This document shows positions 25,465-34,258 of a stretch of DNA of 64,000 bases, piece after piece (position 1 is the stretch's first letter; each line of letters begins with the position of its first letter). The stretch covers positions 868,001-932,000 of the forward strand of contig NZ_CP101458.1 of NCBI RefSeq assembly GCF_024362525.1, read 5' to 3'. The notes under the pieces are model-generated. The model searched no databases. It was not told the origin of the DNA and was given only the letters and a program-made list of their open reading frames with translations. The position numbers and the translations under genes are program-made. Source of the stretch: Natrononativus amylolyticus (GTDB lineage Archaea; Halobacteriota; Halobacteria; Halobacteriales; Natrialbaceae).

Positions 25465-28400
25465 ATGTCCTCGGGCTCTCTCACGAACGCTCTTCGTGAA
25501 ACCCTCGCCCTGTTCGACGGGTCGGGCATCCCTCTGACGACGACCGAAGCGGCGGATCGCCTCGACCTCGGGCGGCGAAGCACCTACGAACGCCTGGAGC
25601 GACTCGTCGAGCACGGCGAACTCGAGACCAAGAAAGCCGGTGCCAGTGCCCGAATCTGGTGGCGAGCGCCGCGTGATCGTCGCCGGAACGGGAGCCGCGG
25701 AGACGACCCGCGAACCGCCCCCGCGGACGATCCACCGCTCGAGTTTCCGTCCGGCGGGGAAACGGGGGCTCGCATTCGCGAGATGGACTGGTCCGAGACG
25801 CCTCTCGGTCCGACGGCGGACTGGCCACAGAGCTTGCGAACGGCGGTCGACATGGTTGTTTCCACCGAGTTTCCGACCGTTCTCGCGTGGGGGTCCGATC
25901 TCACCTGCATCTACAACGACGCCTACGACCGGCTCCTGGGCGAGAACTCCGAGGCGCTCGGACGGCCCTTTCACGAAGTCTGGTTGTCGGCCGACGGCGG
26001 AGACTCCCCCGTAGAGAGGGCGCTCGCGGGCGAGGCGGTCCGCTTCGATACCGTGTCGGTTACGCTCGCGCACCGCGACGAGCCGGAAGAGGCGTACTTC
26101 GATATCTCCGCGGTTCCCGTGCGCGACGAGGCCGGGTCGGTCGTCGGCGTCCGTACCACCGCGATCGAAACCACCGAACGGGTACGTGTCGAGGGGGAGT
26201 TACGCGAAAGCGAGGAGCGGTTACGGCTCGCGCTGGAGGCCGGCGAGATCGGCGCCTGGGAACTCGATCTCCGGACCGAAGCGTCGCCCGTCCGCTCGCC
26301 GCAACACGACCGGATCTTCGGCTACGAGGAGCCGATCGACGACTGGAGTTTCGAGCGGTTCCTCGAGCACGTCCACCCGGACGATCGAGAGCGCGTCGAA
26401 GGGAGTTTCGAGGCAGCGTTCCAGTCCGGCGACTGGTCGTTCGAGTGCCGAATCGTTCGCACCGACGGCGTCCAGCGGTGGATCGAGGCCCGCGGCGAGT
26501 TCTACTTCGACGACGAGGGCGAACCCGTCCGGGCGGTCGGCAACGTTCAGGACGTCACGGCGCGAAAGGACCGCGAGCGCGCCCTCGAGGAGAGCCGACG
26601 GCAGTACCAGACGCTCATCGATAACTACCCCAACGGAGCGGTCGCTCTCGTCGACGAGGAGTGCCGGTACGTTTCCTTCGGTGGCAGGCTGGAAGGCGAT
26701 ACGGACGTGCCGAGAGCGGAACTCGAGGGCGAACGCGTTCGCGACGTCCTGCCGCCGGAGATCGAAGACGTCGTCGCCCCGCGCTACGAGGCCGCGCTCG
26801 ACGGCGAACCCTCGACATTCGAGGATACGATAGACGACAGGGTCTACCAGTTTCACTTCGTCCCCGTGCGTGACGACGACGGCGACGTCTTCGCCGCCAC
26901 GGCGATGTCACAGGACGTCACCAGACGGAAAGAGCGCGAAAAACTCCTCTGGGAGACCAAGTCACAACTCGAGGCCGCGACCGAGGCCGGTGCCGTCGGT
27001 ACCTGGGAGTGGCACATCCCCGAGGACCGGTTCGTCGCGGGCGCGTCGTTCGCCCGGATGTTCGGTGTGGACCCGGAAGCGGCCCGGACCGGCGTTCCGA
27101 TCGATCGGTTCGTCTCCGCTATCCACGAGGACGACCGCGAGCGAGTCGAACGCAGCGTCGAGTCGGTCGTAGCGACGGGCGGGGAGTACAGGGAGGAATA
27201 CCGCGTCTGGAACGCGGACGGCAACGTCCGATGGGTGGTGGCCCGCGGCTCCGTCGAGTGCGACGACGACGGGAATCCCGTGACGTTCCCCGGGGCGCTC
27301 GTCGACATTACGGAGCGGAAACGAGCCGAGAAGGAACTCGAGCGACACCGCAACCAGCTCGAGGCGCTGAACAGCCTACACGAGGTCGTCCGTGACATTA
27401 CGGACGCGGTCATCGAGCAGTCCTCGCGCGAAGAGATCGAGGAGACGGTGTGTGAACGCCTCGCCGCGTCGGACTCGTACGAGTTCGCGTGGATCGGCGA
27501 CGTCGACGTACAGTCGCAGGCGATTACCCTGCGGGCCGAGGCAGCGGTCGACGGCACCCTGAACGACGCCACGATCCCCGTAAATCGGGACGGCGAGTGG
27601 CACCGCGAGCCGGTGGAACGGGCGATCTCGCGGCGCGAGATGCAGGTGGCCCGTGACCTCGAGTTCGATCACGATTCCGGATCCGCATCCACCGCCGCGA
27701 TCCCGGTCGTATACGAGGACACCCTCTACGGCGTGTTGGCCGTCTACGCGGATCGACCGAACGCGTTCACCGACGACGAGCGGTCGGTGATCGGTCAACT
27801 CGGCGAGATCATCGGTCACGCGATCGCCGCCATCGAGCGCCAGCGCGCCCTGATGAGCGACGAAGTCATCGAACTCGAGTTCACGATCGGGGACTTCTTC
27901 GGAGCGATCCACGGTCTCGAGGCCGTCGACGGGACGATCACGCACGACCGGGCGGTCCCGGCCGGCGACGGCGTGTTCCTCGAGTACGGTACCGCGACGG
28001 AGGACGCGATGGCGGCGATCGAGACGCTGGTCGACGCCGAGAGCGTCCCTCACTGGGAGTCGGTACACGCCCTCCGAATCGACGGCGACGCGACCCACTT
28101 CGAACTGCGGCTGGTCGACCCGCCGATGTTTTCGACCATCACCGCGTACGGCGGCTCCATCGACGAGGCGCGGATCGAGGACGGCGACTACTACATGCGG
28201 CTCCACCTTCCGCCGAGCACGAACGTTCGCCGGATCGTCGATTCGATTACGGAGACGTATCCGAGGATCGAGCTCGTTAGCCAGCGACAGGTGGACCGCG
28301 ACCGGAAGCCCGCGACGGGGCCACAGAGCGCCTTCTTCGAGCGACTGACGGACCGCCAGCGGGCGGCGCTCGAGGCGGCCTACTACGCCGGCTACTTCGC

Positions 28401-28533
28401 GTGGCCTCGAGACACCAACGGCGAAGAAGTGGCCGACTCGCTCGGCATTTCCGCAGCGACCTACCACCAGCACCTCCGAAGCGCCCAGCGAAAGCTCCTC
28501 CGGGTGGCGCTGGACGACCGGGGATCAGACTGA
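25465..28533 (+). CDS. Multi-PAS Bat-type sensor/transcription regulator
   Basis: A 1022-residue soluble sensor-regulator. Order of domains: a winged-helix at about 15-65 (LTTTEAADRLDLGRRSTYERL), four PAS regions near 126-240, 248-365, 376-485 and 500-620 (ends RKDRERALEE, RRKEREK and RKRAEKELE are PAC linkers), a GAF domain near 635-795, the bacterio-opsin-activator mid-domain near 800-950, and an HTH_10 near 955-1015 (LTDRQRAALEAAYYAGYFAWPR). Bat proteins use PAS/GAF sensing of light or oxygen to switch target genes; a winged-helix at the front and HTH_10 at the end in one chain is less usual. The ATG at 25465 starts just before the winged-helix; the earlier reading is proline-rich and unlikely. 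Confidence 0.9.
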   Translation: MSSGSLTNALRETLALFDGSGIPLTTTEAADRLDLGRRSTYERLERLVEHGELETKKAGASARIWWRAPRDRRRNGSRGDDPRTAPADDPPLEFPSGGETGARIREMDWSETPLGPTADWPQSLRTAVDMVVSTEFPTVLAWGSDLTCIYNDAYDRLLGENSEALGRPFHEVWLSADGGDSPVERALAGEAVRFDTVSVTLAHRDEPEEAYFDISAVPVRDEAGSVVGVRTTAIETTERVRVEGELRESEERLRLALEAGEIGAWELDLRTEASPVRSPQHDRIFGYEEPIDDWSFERFLEHVHPDDRERVEGSFEAAFQSGDWSFECRIVRTDGVQRWIEARGEFYFDDEGEPVRAVGNVQDVTARKDRERALEESRRQYQTLIDNYPNGAVALVDEECRYVSFGGRLEGDTDVPRAELEGERVRDVLPPEIEDVVAPRYEAALDGEPSTFEDTIDDRVYQFHFVPVRDDDGDVFAATAMSQDVTRRKEREKLLWETKSQLEAATEAGAVGTWEWHIPEDRFVAGASFARMFGVDPEAARTGVPIDRFVSAIHEDDRERVERSVESVVATGGEYREEYRVWNADGNVRWVVARGSVECDDDGNPVTFPGALVDITERKRAEKELERHRNQLEALNSLHEVVRDITDAVIEQSSREEIEETVCERLAASDSYEFAWIGDVDVQSQAITLRAEAAVDGTLNDATIPVNRDGEWHREPVERAISRREMQVARDLEFDHDSGSASTAAIPVVYEDTLYGVLAVYADRPNAFTDDERSVIGQLGEIIGHAIAAIERQRALMSDEVIELEFTIGDFFGAIHGLEAVDGTITHDRAVPAGDGVFLEYGTATEDAMAAIETLVDAESVPHWESVHALRIDGDATHFELRLVDPPMFSTITAYGGSIDEARIEDGDYYMRLHLPPSTNVRRIVDSITETYPRIELVSQRQVDRDRKPATGPQSAFFERLTDRQRAALEAAYYAGYFAWPRDTNGEEVADSLGISAATYHQHLRSAQRKLLRVALDDRGSD

Positions 28534-28634
28534 ACCCCCGGTGAGAACGGTCTGAGCCGGCGAACGTCACCGAAACCCCCGCGCAGTGTGACCCGTGTGC
28601 GTCGCAGAGACGCCGAGACGACCGTCGACGCGGC

Positions 28635-29828
28635 TCACGACGAGAACGCGCCCGCCGCGACCGCCTCCATCGCCACCCAGCAGTTCGAAAGCGGGTGGTA
28701 GCCGGGCTCGACCTCGACGCCGCGGTTCGGCCCGTCCCGCGAGCCGTCCCGAGCCACCCGCTCGTACCAGTTGCCGTAGCGCGGGTTGATCAGGTTCTCC
28801 GTCGCGTACGCCCAGAGGCGGTCGTACCACTCCCCGTACGTCGGGTCTCGAGCCGCGAGCAGCGCGCACGCGCCGATCGCCTCCGCGTGTACCCAGCCGT
28901 ACTTGTCGGCGACGACCGGTTCACCGCTCGCCTCGACGGTGTAGCAGAGTCCGCCGTGCTCGTCGTCCCAGCCGCGGGTGACAGCAGCGTCGAACAGTTC
29001 GCGGGCGCGGGTCTCGAGCCACCCCTCCGAACGGTGTTCGGCCAGCAACAGCAGGAGCTTCGCCCACTCCGCGTGGTGGCCTGGCTGGTAGCCCCAGGGC
29101 CGGAACCGGTCTGCGGGCTCCTCGCGGTTGTACTCGAGGTCCGGCTCCCACTCCTCGGTGAAGTGCTCCCAGAGCAGGCCGTCCGTTTCCGACGCCCCCT
29201 CCCGAACGACGGCATCGGCGACGGCGAGGGCGCGCTCGAGGAACCGCTCTCTCCCCGTCGCCTCGTAGGCGGCGAGGTACGCCTCGCAGGCGTGCATGTT
29301 CGCGTTCTGGCCGCGGTAGGGCTCGACGGTTCCCCAGTCGGCCGTCGCCTGATCGGCGAACCGATCGTACTCGGGGTCCCAGAAGCGGCTCTCGAGCACG
29401 TCGGCGGCCCGCTCGAGGGTTTCGAGGCCGCCAGAAATCCCGACCTGATGGGCGCGGGCGCCCGCGAGAAGGACGAAGGCGTGGCCGTAGGCGTATCGCG
29501 TGGCGTCGACCGTCTCGCGCCCCTCGAGCAGCCAGTCGTAGCCCTCCTCGTCGGAATCCCAGTGGGCGGTCTCGAGGAAGCTCATGCCGTGTTCGGCCGC
29601 AGCGCGACACCAGCCGGGGCCGTCGGCGAGCACGCCGAGGCTAAAGTTGTGGATTCCGCGCGCGGTCGCGACGAGGTGTCTCGAGCGCGGGTCGTAGACG
29701 TACCCCTCCCGCTCGTCGAGCTGAGCGACGTAGCCGCCGATCGCGGTGTCGATACAGTCCGGATAGTAGAAGTTCAGGACGTCTCGAAACTGGTGGCGAA
29801 GGCCTCGTTCGGTACGATAGATGGTCAC
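28635..29828 (-). CDS. AGE-family epimerase/isomerase
   Basis: A 397-residue (alpha/alpha)6-barrel protein of the N-acylglucosamine 2-epimerase family. Typical features are RHLVATARGIHNFS, DATRYAYGHAFVLLAGA, YRGQNANMHACEAYLAAYEATG, GYQPGHHAEWAKLLLLL and KYGWVHAEAIGACALL, which carry the conserved Arg, His and Glu residues of the active site. Family members interconvert mannose/glucose-type or N-acyl sugars; the substrate is not known. The start is a GTG. It is divergent from coaBC. Confidence 0.88.
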   Translation of the reverse strand: MTIYRTERGLRHQFRDVLNFYYPDCIDTAIGGYVAQLDEREGYVYDPRSRHLVATARGIHNFSLGVLADGPGWCRAAAEHGMSFLETAHWDSDEEGYDWLLEGRETVDATRYAYGHAFVLLAGARAHQVGISGGLETLERAADVLESRFWDPEYDRFADQATADWGTVEPYRGQNANMHACEAYLAAYEATGRERFLERALAVADAVVREGASETDGLLWEHFTEEWEPDLEYNREEPADRFRPWGYQPGHHAEWAKLLLLLAEHRSEGWLETRARELFDAAVTRGWDDEHGGLCYTVEASGEPVVADKYGWVHAEAIGACALLAARDPTYGEWYDRLWAYATENLINPRYGNWYERVARDGSRDGPNRGVEVEPGYHPLSNCWVAMEAVAAGAFSS

Positions 29829-29902
29829 GGATGAGCCGTCTCCCGCCAGTCACAAAGCGGTTCAGGTCCGTGTTTGCCCGTCCGCGCCGCACCGTCGTCT
29901 CG

Positions 29903-29914
29903 CCAATATTAAAG
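29903..29914 (+). promoter_or_regulatory. TATA box of coaBC
   Basis: The AT-rich string ccaatattaaag lies 27-36 bases before the coaBC ATG in otherwise GC-rich sequence. This is the spacing expected for a leaderless haloarchaeal transcript. The upstream gene is divergent, so no read-through promoter is available from that side. Confidence 0.6.
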
Positions 29915-29939
29915 CCTCCGCGGGGGCAATACGGCACGA

Positions 29940-31094
29940 ATGCTCGAGGGAGTCAACGTCGCACTCGGGGTGACGGGGTCGATCGCCGCGGTCAAGACGG
30001 TCGAACTCGCCCACGAACTGCGACGACACGGCGCGTCGGTCAGGGGCGTGATGACGGGCAGCGCGCAGGGAATCATCCACCCCTGGGCGCTCGAGTTCGC
30101 GACGGACGAGCCGGTCGTCACCGAGATCACGGGCGCGGTCGAACACGTCGACCTCTGTGGCTACGACGGGTGGGCCGACGTACTGCTGATCGCCCCCGCG
30201 ACGGCGAACACGGTGGGGAAGATCGCCGGCGCGGTCGACGACACGCCCGTCTCGACCTGTGCGACGACCGCCCTGGGCGCGGGGATGCCGGTCGTGATCG
30301 CACCCGCGATGCACGAGCCGATGTACGACCACCCCGGCGTGCTCGAGGCCATCGACCGCGTCGAGTCCTGGGGCGTCGAGTTCGTCGAGCCGCGACTCGA
30401 GGAGGGGAAGGCGAAGATCGCCACCGAGGAGGCGATCGTCGCAGGCGTCGCACGCGCGTCGGGAGAGCGCCCGCTCGCGGGCGAACACGTCGTCGTCACG
30501 AGCGGTGCGACCACCGAAACGATCGACCCCGTGCGCGTGCTGACCAACCGCTCGTCGGGGAAGATGGGCCGAGCGGTCGCACGGGCATGCTACGTTCGCG
30601 GGGCCGAGGTCACCCTCGTCCACGACGGTCCGGACGTCCCGTATGCCGAGGTTCGAACCGTCGAGTCGGGCGCGGAGATGCTCGAGGCGACCGCGGAGGC
30701 CTGCGAAACCGCCGACGCGCTCGTCTCCGCGGCCGCGATCAGCGACTACACGATCGAGGCCAGCCCGGAGAAGATCCGCTCGGGCGAGGAGTTGACCCTC
30801 GAGTTCGACCCGGCGCCGAAGCTGATCGACGAGATCCGCGAGCGCCACCCGGAGCTACCGATCGTCGGCTTCAAGGCCGAGACCTCCGGCGAGGACGAGG
30901 CGATGATCGAGGCGGCCCGGGAAACCCTAGAGCGCGTCGACCTCGCGTTCGTCGTCGCCAACGACGCGAGCGTGATGGGCGAGGAGCGCACCCGGGCGCT
31001 GCTGGTCCACGCCGAGAGCGCCGCGGCGTACGAGGGGACGAAGGCGGGACTCGCCGCGGAGATCGCCGACTCGATAGCGGTCGTCCTCGAGTGA
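29940..31094 (+). CDS. coaBC: Bifunctional phosphopantothenoylcysteine decarboxylase / phosphopantothenate-cysteine ligase (CoaBC)
   Basis: Carries out two CoA-pathway steps: ligation of cysteine to 4'-phosphopantothenate (CTP- or ATP-dependent) and decarboxylation to phosphopantetheine. The 384-residue protein has the FMN-binding CoaC domain first (GVTGSIAAVKTVELA, LLIAPATANTVGKIA, and APAMHEPMY as the PAMN-like motif), then the CoaB domain (VVTSGATTETIDPVR, LTNRSSGKMG, FKAETSG). Length is normal for the fused enzyme. Pantoate kinase and phosphopantothenate synthetase genes, the preceding steps, are also in this window at 57.5 and 62.3 kb. Confidence 0.95.
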   Translation: MLEGVNVALGVTGSIAAVKTVELAHELRRHGASVRGVMTGSAQGIIHPWALEFATDEPVVTEITGAVEHVDLCGYDGWADVLLIAPATANTVGKIAGAVDDTPVSTCATTALGAGMPVVIAPAMHEPMYDHPGVLEAIDRVESWGVEFVEPRLEEGKAKIATEEAIVAGVARASGERPLAGEHVVVTSGATTETIDPVRVLTNRSSGKMGRAVARACYVRGAEVTLVHDGPDVPYAEVRTVESGAEMLEATAEACETADALVSAAAISDYTIEASPEKIRSGEELTLEFDPAPKLIDEIRERHPELPIVGFKAETSGEDEAMIEAARETLERVDLAFVVANDASVMGEERTRALLVHAESAAAYEGTKAGLAAEIADSIAVVLE

Positions 31095-31126
31095 GGTGAT
31101 TCGCGCGCCGAAGCATGGCCGTCAAG

Positions 31127-31136
31127 GGAATTATAT
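31127..31136 (+). promoter_or_regulatory. TATA box of the 31196 gene
   Basis: The sequence aattatatag is the most AT-rich decamer in the 100-base gap after coaBC. It would place a transcript start near 31160 and leave a leader of about 35 bases, longer than for most genes here. Confidence 0.45.
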
Positions 31137-31195
31137 AGGTGGCGACCCTCCGGTGAGGTAACCAGTCGTGGATCGGGATCGTCCCGCTCGCTGAG

Positions 31196-31780
31196 ATGAT
31201 GACGAAGATGAGCACGAACGTTCAGGCGCAGTCGAAACCGCTCTCGAAGGGCGAAATTTTCGAGGTCCTTCGCAACCAACGGCGCCGGTACGTCCTCCAG
31301 TTTCTGAAACAGGACGGGCGGCCGACCGAGCTCGGCGACCTCGCCCAGCAGGTCGCCGCCTGGGAGTACGACACCGTCCCCGAGAAGGTGACCCCCGAAC
31401 AGCGTAAGCGCGTCTACACGACGCTCCAGCAAACCCACCTCCCGAAGATGGACGAGGCCGGCATCCTGCTGTTCGACTCCGACCACGGCATCATCGAGCC
31501 GACCGACCGGACCGACGACATCAGCGTCTACCTCGAGATCGTCCCCGGTCGGGAGTTCGCCTGGCGCGAACTGTACCTCTCGCTCGGGGCGACCAGCTGT
31601 GCGCTCGTCGCGGCGCTCTGGATGGGGATCTACCCGCTGACGCTGCTGTCGGAGCTGATCTGGGCGACGATCATCGCCGTGACGGTCACCCTGACGGCGG
31701 CCGCACACATCTACCACGAGCGAAACATGCGTCTGGGCCACGGCGAGCAGCCGCCGGAACTCAGCTATCGCGAGGAGTGA
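31196..31780 (+). CDS. DUF7344-like winged-helix protein with two membrane helices
   Basis: A 194-residue protein in which a winged-helix domain (about 18-110; EIFEVLRNQRRRYVLQFL, TTLQQTHLPKMDEAGILLFD) precedes two membrane helices (about 128-148 and 152-174) and a short charged tail. The pattern LRNxRRRYxLxxL followed by THLPKMDE...GLI is characteristic of the haloarchaeal DUF7344 group. A membrane-bound regulator is likely. Three ATGs occur in the first 15 bases (31196, 31199, 31208), and the true one is not clear. Confidence 0.75.
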   Translation: MMTKMSTNVQAQSKPLSKGEIFEVLRNQRRRYVLQFLKQDGRPTELGDLAQQVAAWEYDTVPEKVTPEQRKRVYTTLQQTHLPKMDEAGILLFDSDHGIIEPTDRTDDISVYLEIVPGREFAWRELYLSLGATSCALVAALWMGIYPLTLLSELIWATIIAVTVTLTAAAHIYHERNMRLGHGEQPPELSYREE

Positions 31781-31879
31781 CCCCGCCGGAAGACGCGTCG
31801 ACACGCGCCAGCGTGGCAGTAAACACCGCACTGCCGGGCGTATCGTCAGCTTTTACTCGCTCACCGCACGACCCACGAC

Positions 31880-32449
31880 ATGGATCAGTTGAAGCAGTCC
31901 CTGCTCGAGGCGCCGATCATCGAGAAGAACGGTTACCACTACTTCGTCCACCCGATCAGCGACGGCGTCCCCAAACTCGACCCCGGACTGCTGCGAGAGA
32001 TCGTCATCCGGATCATCCGCAAGGCCGAACTCGAGGAGGTCGACCGGATCGTCACCCCCGCGGCGATGGGCATTCACATCTCGACGGCGGTCTCGCTGAT
32101 GACCGACATCCCGCTGACCGTCATCCGAAAGCGCGAGTACGGCCTCCCGGACGAGGTCGCCATCTCCCAGCAGACGGGGTACTCGAAAAACGAGATGTAC
32201 ATCAACGACGTCCGCGAGGGCGAGAAGGTGCTCGTCCTCGACGACGTGCTCTCGACCGGCGGCACCCTCGCAGCGGTGCTCGAGGCGCTCGACGAGATCG
32301 GTGCGGAGGTCATCGACACCGTCGCCGTCATCAAGAAGGAAGGCGGCGAGAACAAGGTCGCCGACGCCGGCTACCACGCGAAGACGCTGATCAACGTCGA
32401 CGTCGTCGACGGCGAGGTCGTCATCGTCGACGAGCAGGGCGACGACTGA
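31880..32449 (+). CDS. hpt: Hypoxanthine/guanine phosphoribosyltransferase (HGPRTase-like)
   Basis: A 189-residue PRTase that salvages purine bases with PRPP. The PRPP-binding loop [13 protein letters not shown] occurs near residues 118-130; the family-specific [18 protein letters not shown] and the hood segment RKREYGLP are clear. Length is standard for the archaeal APRT-like group named Hpt. A TATA-like run (cttttact) lies about 28 bases before the ATG. It is transcribed alone. Confidence 0.93.
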   Translation: MDQLKQSLLEAPIIEKNGYHYFVHPISDGVPKLDPGLLREIVIRIIRKAELEEVDRIVTPAAMGIHISTAVSLMTDIPLTVIRKREYGLPDEVAISQQTGYSKNEMYINDVREGEKVLVLDDVLSTGGTLAAVLEALDEIGAEVIDTVAVIKKEGGENKVADAGYHAKTLINVDVVDGEVVIVDEQGDD

Positions 32450-32478
32450 GCCGGTTCTCGAGTTCTCAGACGGTCTGC

Positions 32479-32498
32479 TGTGCCGATGTCCCGGCACA
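32479..32498 (+). other. Small inverted repeat downstream of hpt
   Basis: tgtgccg (32479-32485) and cggcaca (32492-32498) form a 7-bp stem with a 6-base loop, 30 bases after the hpt stop, and the sequence tgtgccg recurs at about 32519. No T-run follows, so it does not look like a classical archaeal terminator; it may help 3'-end formation or messenger stability. Function unknown. Confidence 0.3.
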
Positions 32499-32548
32499 GT
32501 CGCAGGGCAGTTCGCGGCTGTGCCGGAACTGACGGACAGGGGTCCGTA

Positions 32549-32773
32549 TTACTGATCGTTCGTCGCCGAGAGCGGTTCGACGCGAAACACGTAGTCCGGG
32601 TAGGCGCCGTCGAGATTCGTCGGGTGTTCCTCGGCGGTGTGTGCCCGGCATAGTGTGGCCACTGCTTCGACGGCTCCCTGTCCGGTCTCCTCCTGGTATC
32701 GCTCGCGCACGACGAACGCGGCGGGTTCGTCACAGTCGCGCCGGTGGCACTCGCGGGTGGTGGTGGTCGTCAT
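32549..32773 (-). CDS. Small Cys/His-rich haloarchaeal protein
   Basis: A 74-residue protein. CHRRDC (9-14) and ATLCRAHTAEEH (46-57) provide Cys/His pairs suited to one zinc site. The rest (FVVRERYQEETGQGAV, YPDYVFRVEPL) looks like a small beta-rich domain. The start at 32773 gives an N terminus MTTTTT before the first Cys. It is not recognised by name, and converges with hpt. Confidence 0.65.
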   Translation of the reverse strand: MTTTTTRECHRRDCDEPAAFVVRERYQEETGQGAVEAVATLCRAHTAEEHPTNLDGAYPDYVFRVEPLSATNDQ

Positions 32774-32882
32774 CCCGTTCGGAGACGAGGACGCGAAGCG
32801 CCAATAATCTGGTTGCCTTCGAGGCACCGGAGCCTCGAGTGGACCCCGAAAAGCTATCACGGTCACAACACGTTACTCGAGT

Positions 32883-33368
32883 GTGTTCCCTCCCGTTCGC
32901 CGCCTCCGGGAAGCGCTAACCGCCCCCTCGTGGGCCGCGATTCGACTCGGAGTAGTCGCCGGCGTCGTCCACGCGGCCGCCGTCCTGTGGGTGGGTGCGT
33001 TCGTCCGCCAGCAGTCGGTCTGGACGCGCTACTACCCCGCCCAGCCATCGGCCGCCCTCGTCACGGCGTACGTCGTCTTCGGACTCGTCGTCCTCGGCGG
33101 CGTCGCCGCCGTCCTCCTCGTTCACGGCCGGCTCGTGACGCCCGCGGCCGCCCTCCTCGTCGTGTTCTCGTGGGCCACCTACCGGAGCTGGCAGTCATTC
33201 GAGGCCGCCCGCGAGGCCGGCGTCACACCCGGCGTCACGCTCCGCCCTGACGCCGCGTACCTCTTCTTCTGGTTCGTCCCGCTCGCGCTCGCGCTGCTCG
33301 TCGGCGCGCTCGAGTACGCGCTCCGGACCGGTCTGGGCGGGTGGTTCGACGGGCGGCGTCTCGAGTGA
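32883..33368 (+). CDS. Haloarchaeal four-helix membrane protein
   Basis: A 161-residue membrane protein starting at a GTG, with helices near 18-42, 58-80, 85-102 and 124-148. It has no conserved charged motif that I can assign; it is Ala/Val/Leu-rich with RYYPAQP between helices 1 and 2. It ends just before the tRNA-Met integration scar. Function unknown. Confidence 0.65.
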   Translation: MFPPVRRLREALTAPSWAAIRLGVVAGVVHAAAVLWVGAFVRQQSVWTRYYPAQPSAALVTAYVVFGLVVLGGVAAVLLVHGRLVTPAAALLVVFSWATYRSWQSFEAAREAGVTPGVTLRPDAAYLFFWFVPLALALLVGALEYALRTGLGGWFDGRRLE

Positions 33369-33375
33369 CGAGGTG

Positions 33376-33420
33376 CTCGTGATTGTTCGCGTCGAAACGT
33401 AGCGGGAGGTAGATTTGAAC
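33376..33420 (+). repeat. Upstream copy of a 45-bp direct repeat containing the tRNA-Met 3' end
   Basis: Bases 33376-33420 match 33500-33544 at 44 of 45 positions (offset 124; the mismatch is C at 33398 against A at 33522). The last 21 bases repeat the 3' end of the tRNA-Met gene (acceptor strand and start of the T-arm) and the first 24 repeat its downstream flank. This is the structure left at an attachment site after integration of an element at a tRNA 3' end and loss of most of its body. Confidence 0.7.
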
Positions 33421-33458
33421 CACGGTCGCAGCGAAGCTGCTCCCTGGTTCAAATCTAC
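33409..33458. repeat. 14-bp inverted repeat made of T-arm sequence
   Basis: The arm gtagatttgaacca at 33409-33422 is repeated in perfect inverse form as tggttcaaatctac at 33445-33458. The 22-base loop itself holds gcagc-gaa-gctgc (33428-33440). The outer arms are the conserved T-loop side of a tRNA, so one arm is the duplicated tRNA 3' end and the other an inverted copy of it. It could be a recombination site or a strong transcript hairpin. Confidence 0.6.
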
Positions 33459-33499
33459 TCGTCGTATTTTCGACGCTCACCGCACTCGTCACTCCGTTC

Positions 33500-33544
33500 C
33501 TCGTGATTGTTCGCGTCGAAAAGTAGCGGGAGGTAGATTTGAAC
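33500..33544 (+). repeat. Downstream copy of the 45-bp direct repeat, overlapping the tRNA gene
   Basis: This is the copy that includes the functional tRNA 3' end (33524-33544) and 24 bases of its flank. Together with the copy at 33376 it brackets 79 bases that carry no gene. Confidence 0.7.
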
Positions 33545-33598
33545 TACCGATCTGCGGGTTATGAGCCCGCCGGAATCTCCTGGCTATCCCATCCCGCT
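33524..33598 (-). tRNA. Initiator tRNA-Met (CAT anticodon)
   Basis: On the minus strand a 75-base cloverleaf begins AGCGGGA and ends TCCCGCT plus discriminator A, giving a perfect 7-bp acceptor stem. The T-arm carries the conserved loop TTCAAAT. The anticodon arm is CGGG-CTCATAA-CCCG with anticodon CAT. The A1-U72 pair and the run of three G-C pairs in the anticodon stem mark it as the initiator, not the elongator. CCA is not encoded. No intron is present. The 3' end is duplicated 124 bases downstream. Confidence 0.95.
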
Positions 33599-33658
33599 GG
33601 CTCTTCCTAACCCGGTTCGGTAGTTAAGGGTTGTGATTCGGATGCCGTATGCGGGTTT

Positions 33659-34111
33659 CTATCGCCCGCTGCGGTGGACCTTCCAGGTGTAGAGGCTCTC
33701 GAAGGTGTAGTTGACGAAGAAGCCGATTCCGATCCCGATCACGTTCGCCGCCAGATACCAGACGCCGAAGCCGTAGACGAGAACCGCGAGCACGCTCAGG
33801 CTCACCAGAAGCCCCGCGAGCCGGACCAGGTTCGAGCGCAGAAATCGCCGTCCGAGCGCTCGAGAGCCCGACTTGCCGTGCGAGTCGAACGTCCAGCGCT
33901 CGTTGACGACGAAGATGACGGCGATCGCCAGCTCCCAGGCGATCACCTTCGCGAGCACCGGTCCGAGAACCGTCAGCTCGACGAGCAGGACGAGAACGGC
34001 GTTGTCGACGGTCGCGCCGACGAAGCCGACCGAGGCGAACTGGGCGAAGCGTTCGCTCGAGCGCAGGGCGGCGAGCCGGGAGCGGACGACCGCCGCGAGG
34101 GAGTCGGTCAT
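33659..34111 (-). CDS. GtrA-family membrane protein
   Basis: A 150-residue protein with four membrane helices and the GtrA family pattern: RFAQFASVGFVGATVDNAVLVLL at helix 1 (21-43), VNERWTF after helix 2 (about 69-75), LLVSLSVLAVLV at helix 3 and NVIGIGIGFFVNYTFESLYTW at helix 4 with the conserved N..F..W end. GtrA proteins are thought to flip polyprenyl-phosphate sugars or support glycosyltransferases in cell-surface glycosylation. The partner gene is not adjacent. Confidence 0.9.
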   Translation of the reverse strand: MTDSLAAVVRSRLAALRSSERFAQFASVGFVGATVDNAVLVLLVELTVLGPVLAKVIAWELAIAVIFVVNERWTFDSHGKSGSRALGRRFLRSNLVRLAGLLVSLSVLAVLVYGFGVWYLAANVIGIGIGFFVNYTFESLYTWKVHRSGR

Positions 34112-34258
34112 CGTCGGGGTGGTGTCGACTGCTCGTCGCTCGAGTCGTCGACCGGTTCTCTGCGTTGGCGCTCCATTCGAGGCTCCTCGTCCGTACCCAC
34201 CCCAGCCGACCGGTAAAGCGTTCCGGACGGGGGTGTCCTCGCCGCCCCGCGACGGTTT

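Noticed and set aside
32479-32498. Terminator for hpt
   Set aside because: A stem is present but no T-run follows; archaeal termination usually depends on T-runs, so it is only listed as an inverted repeat.
33400-33458. A second tRNA next to tRNA-Met
   Set aside because: Only the T-arm and acceptor 3' side are present, in direct and inverted copies; no anticodon or D-arm.
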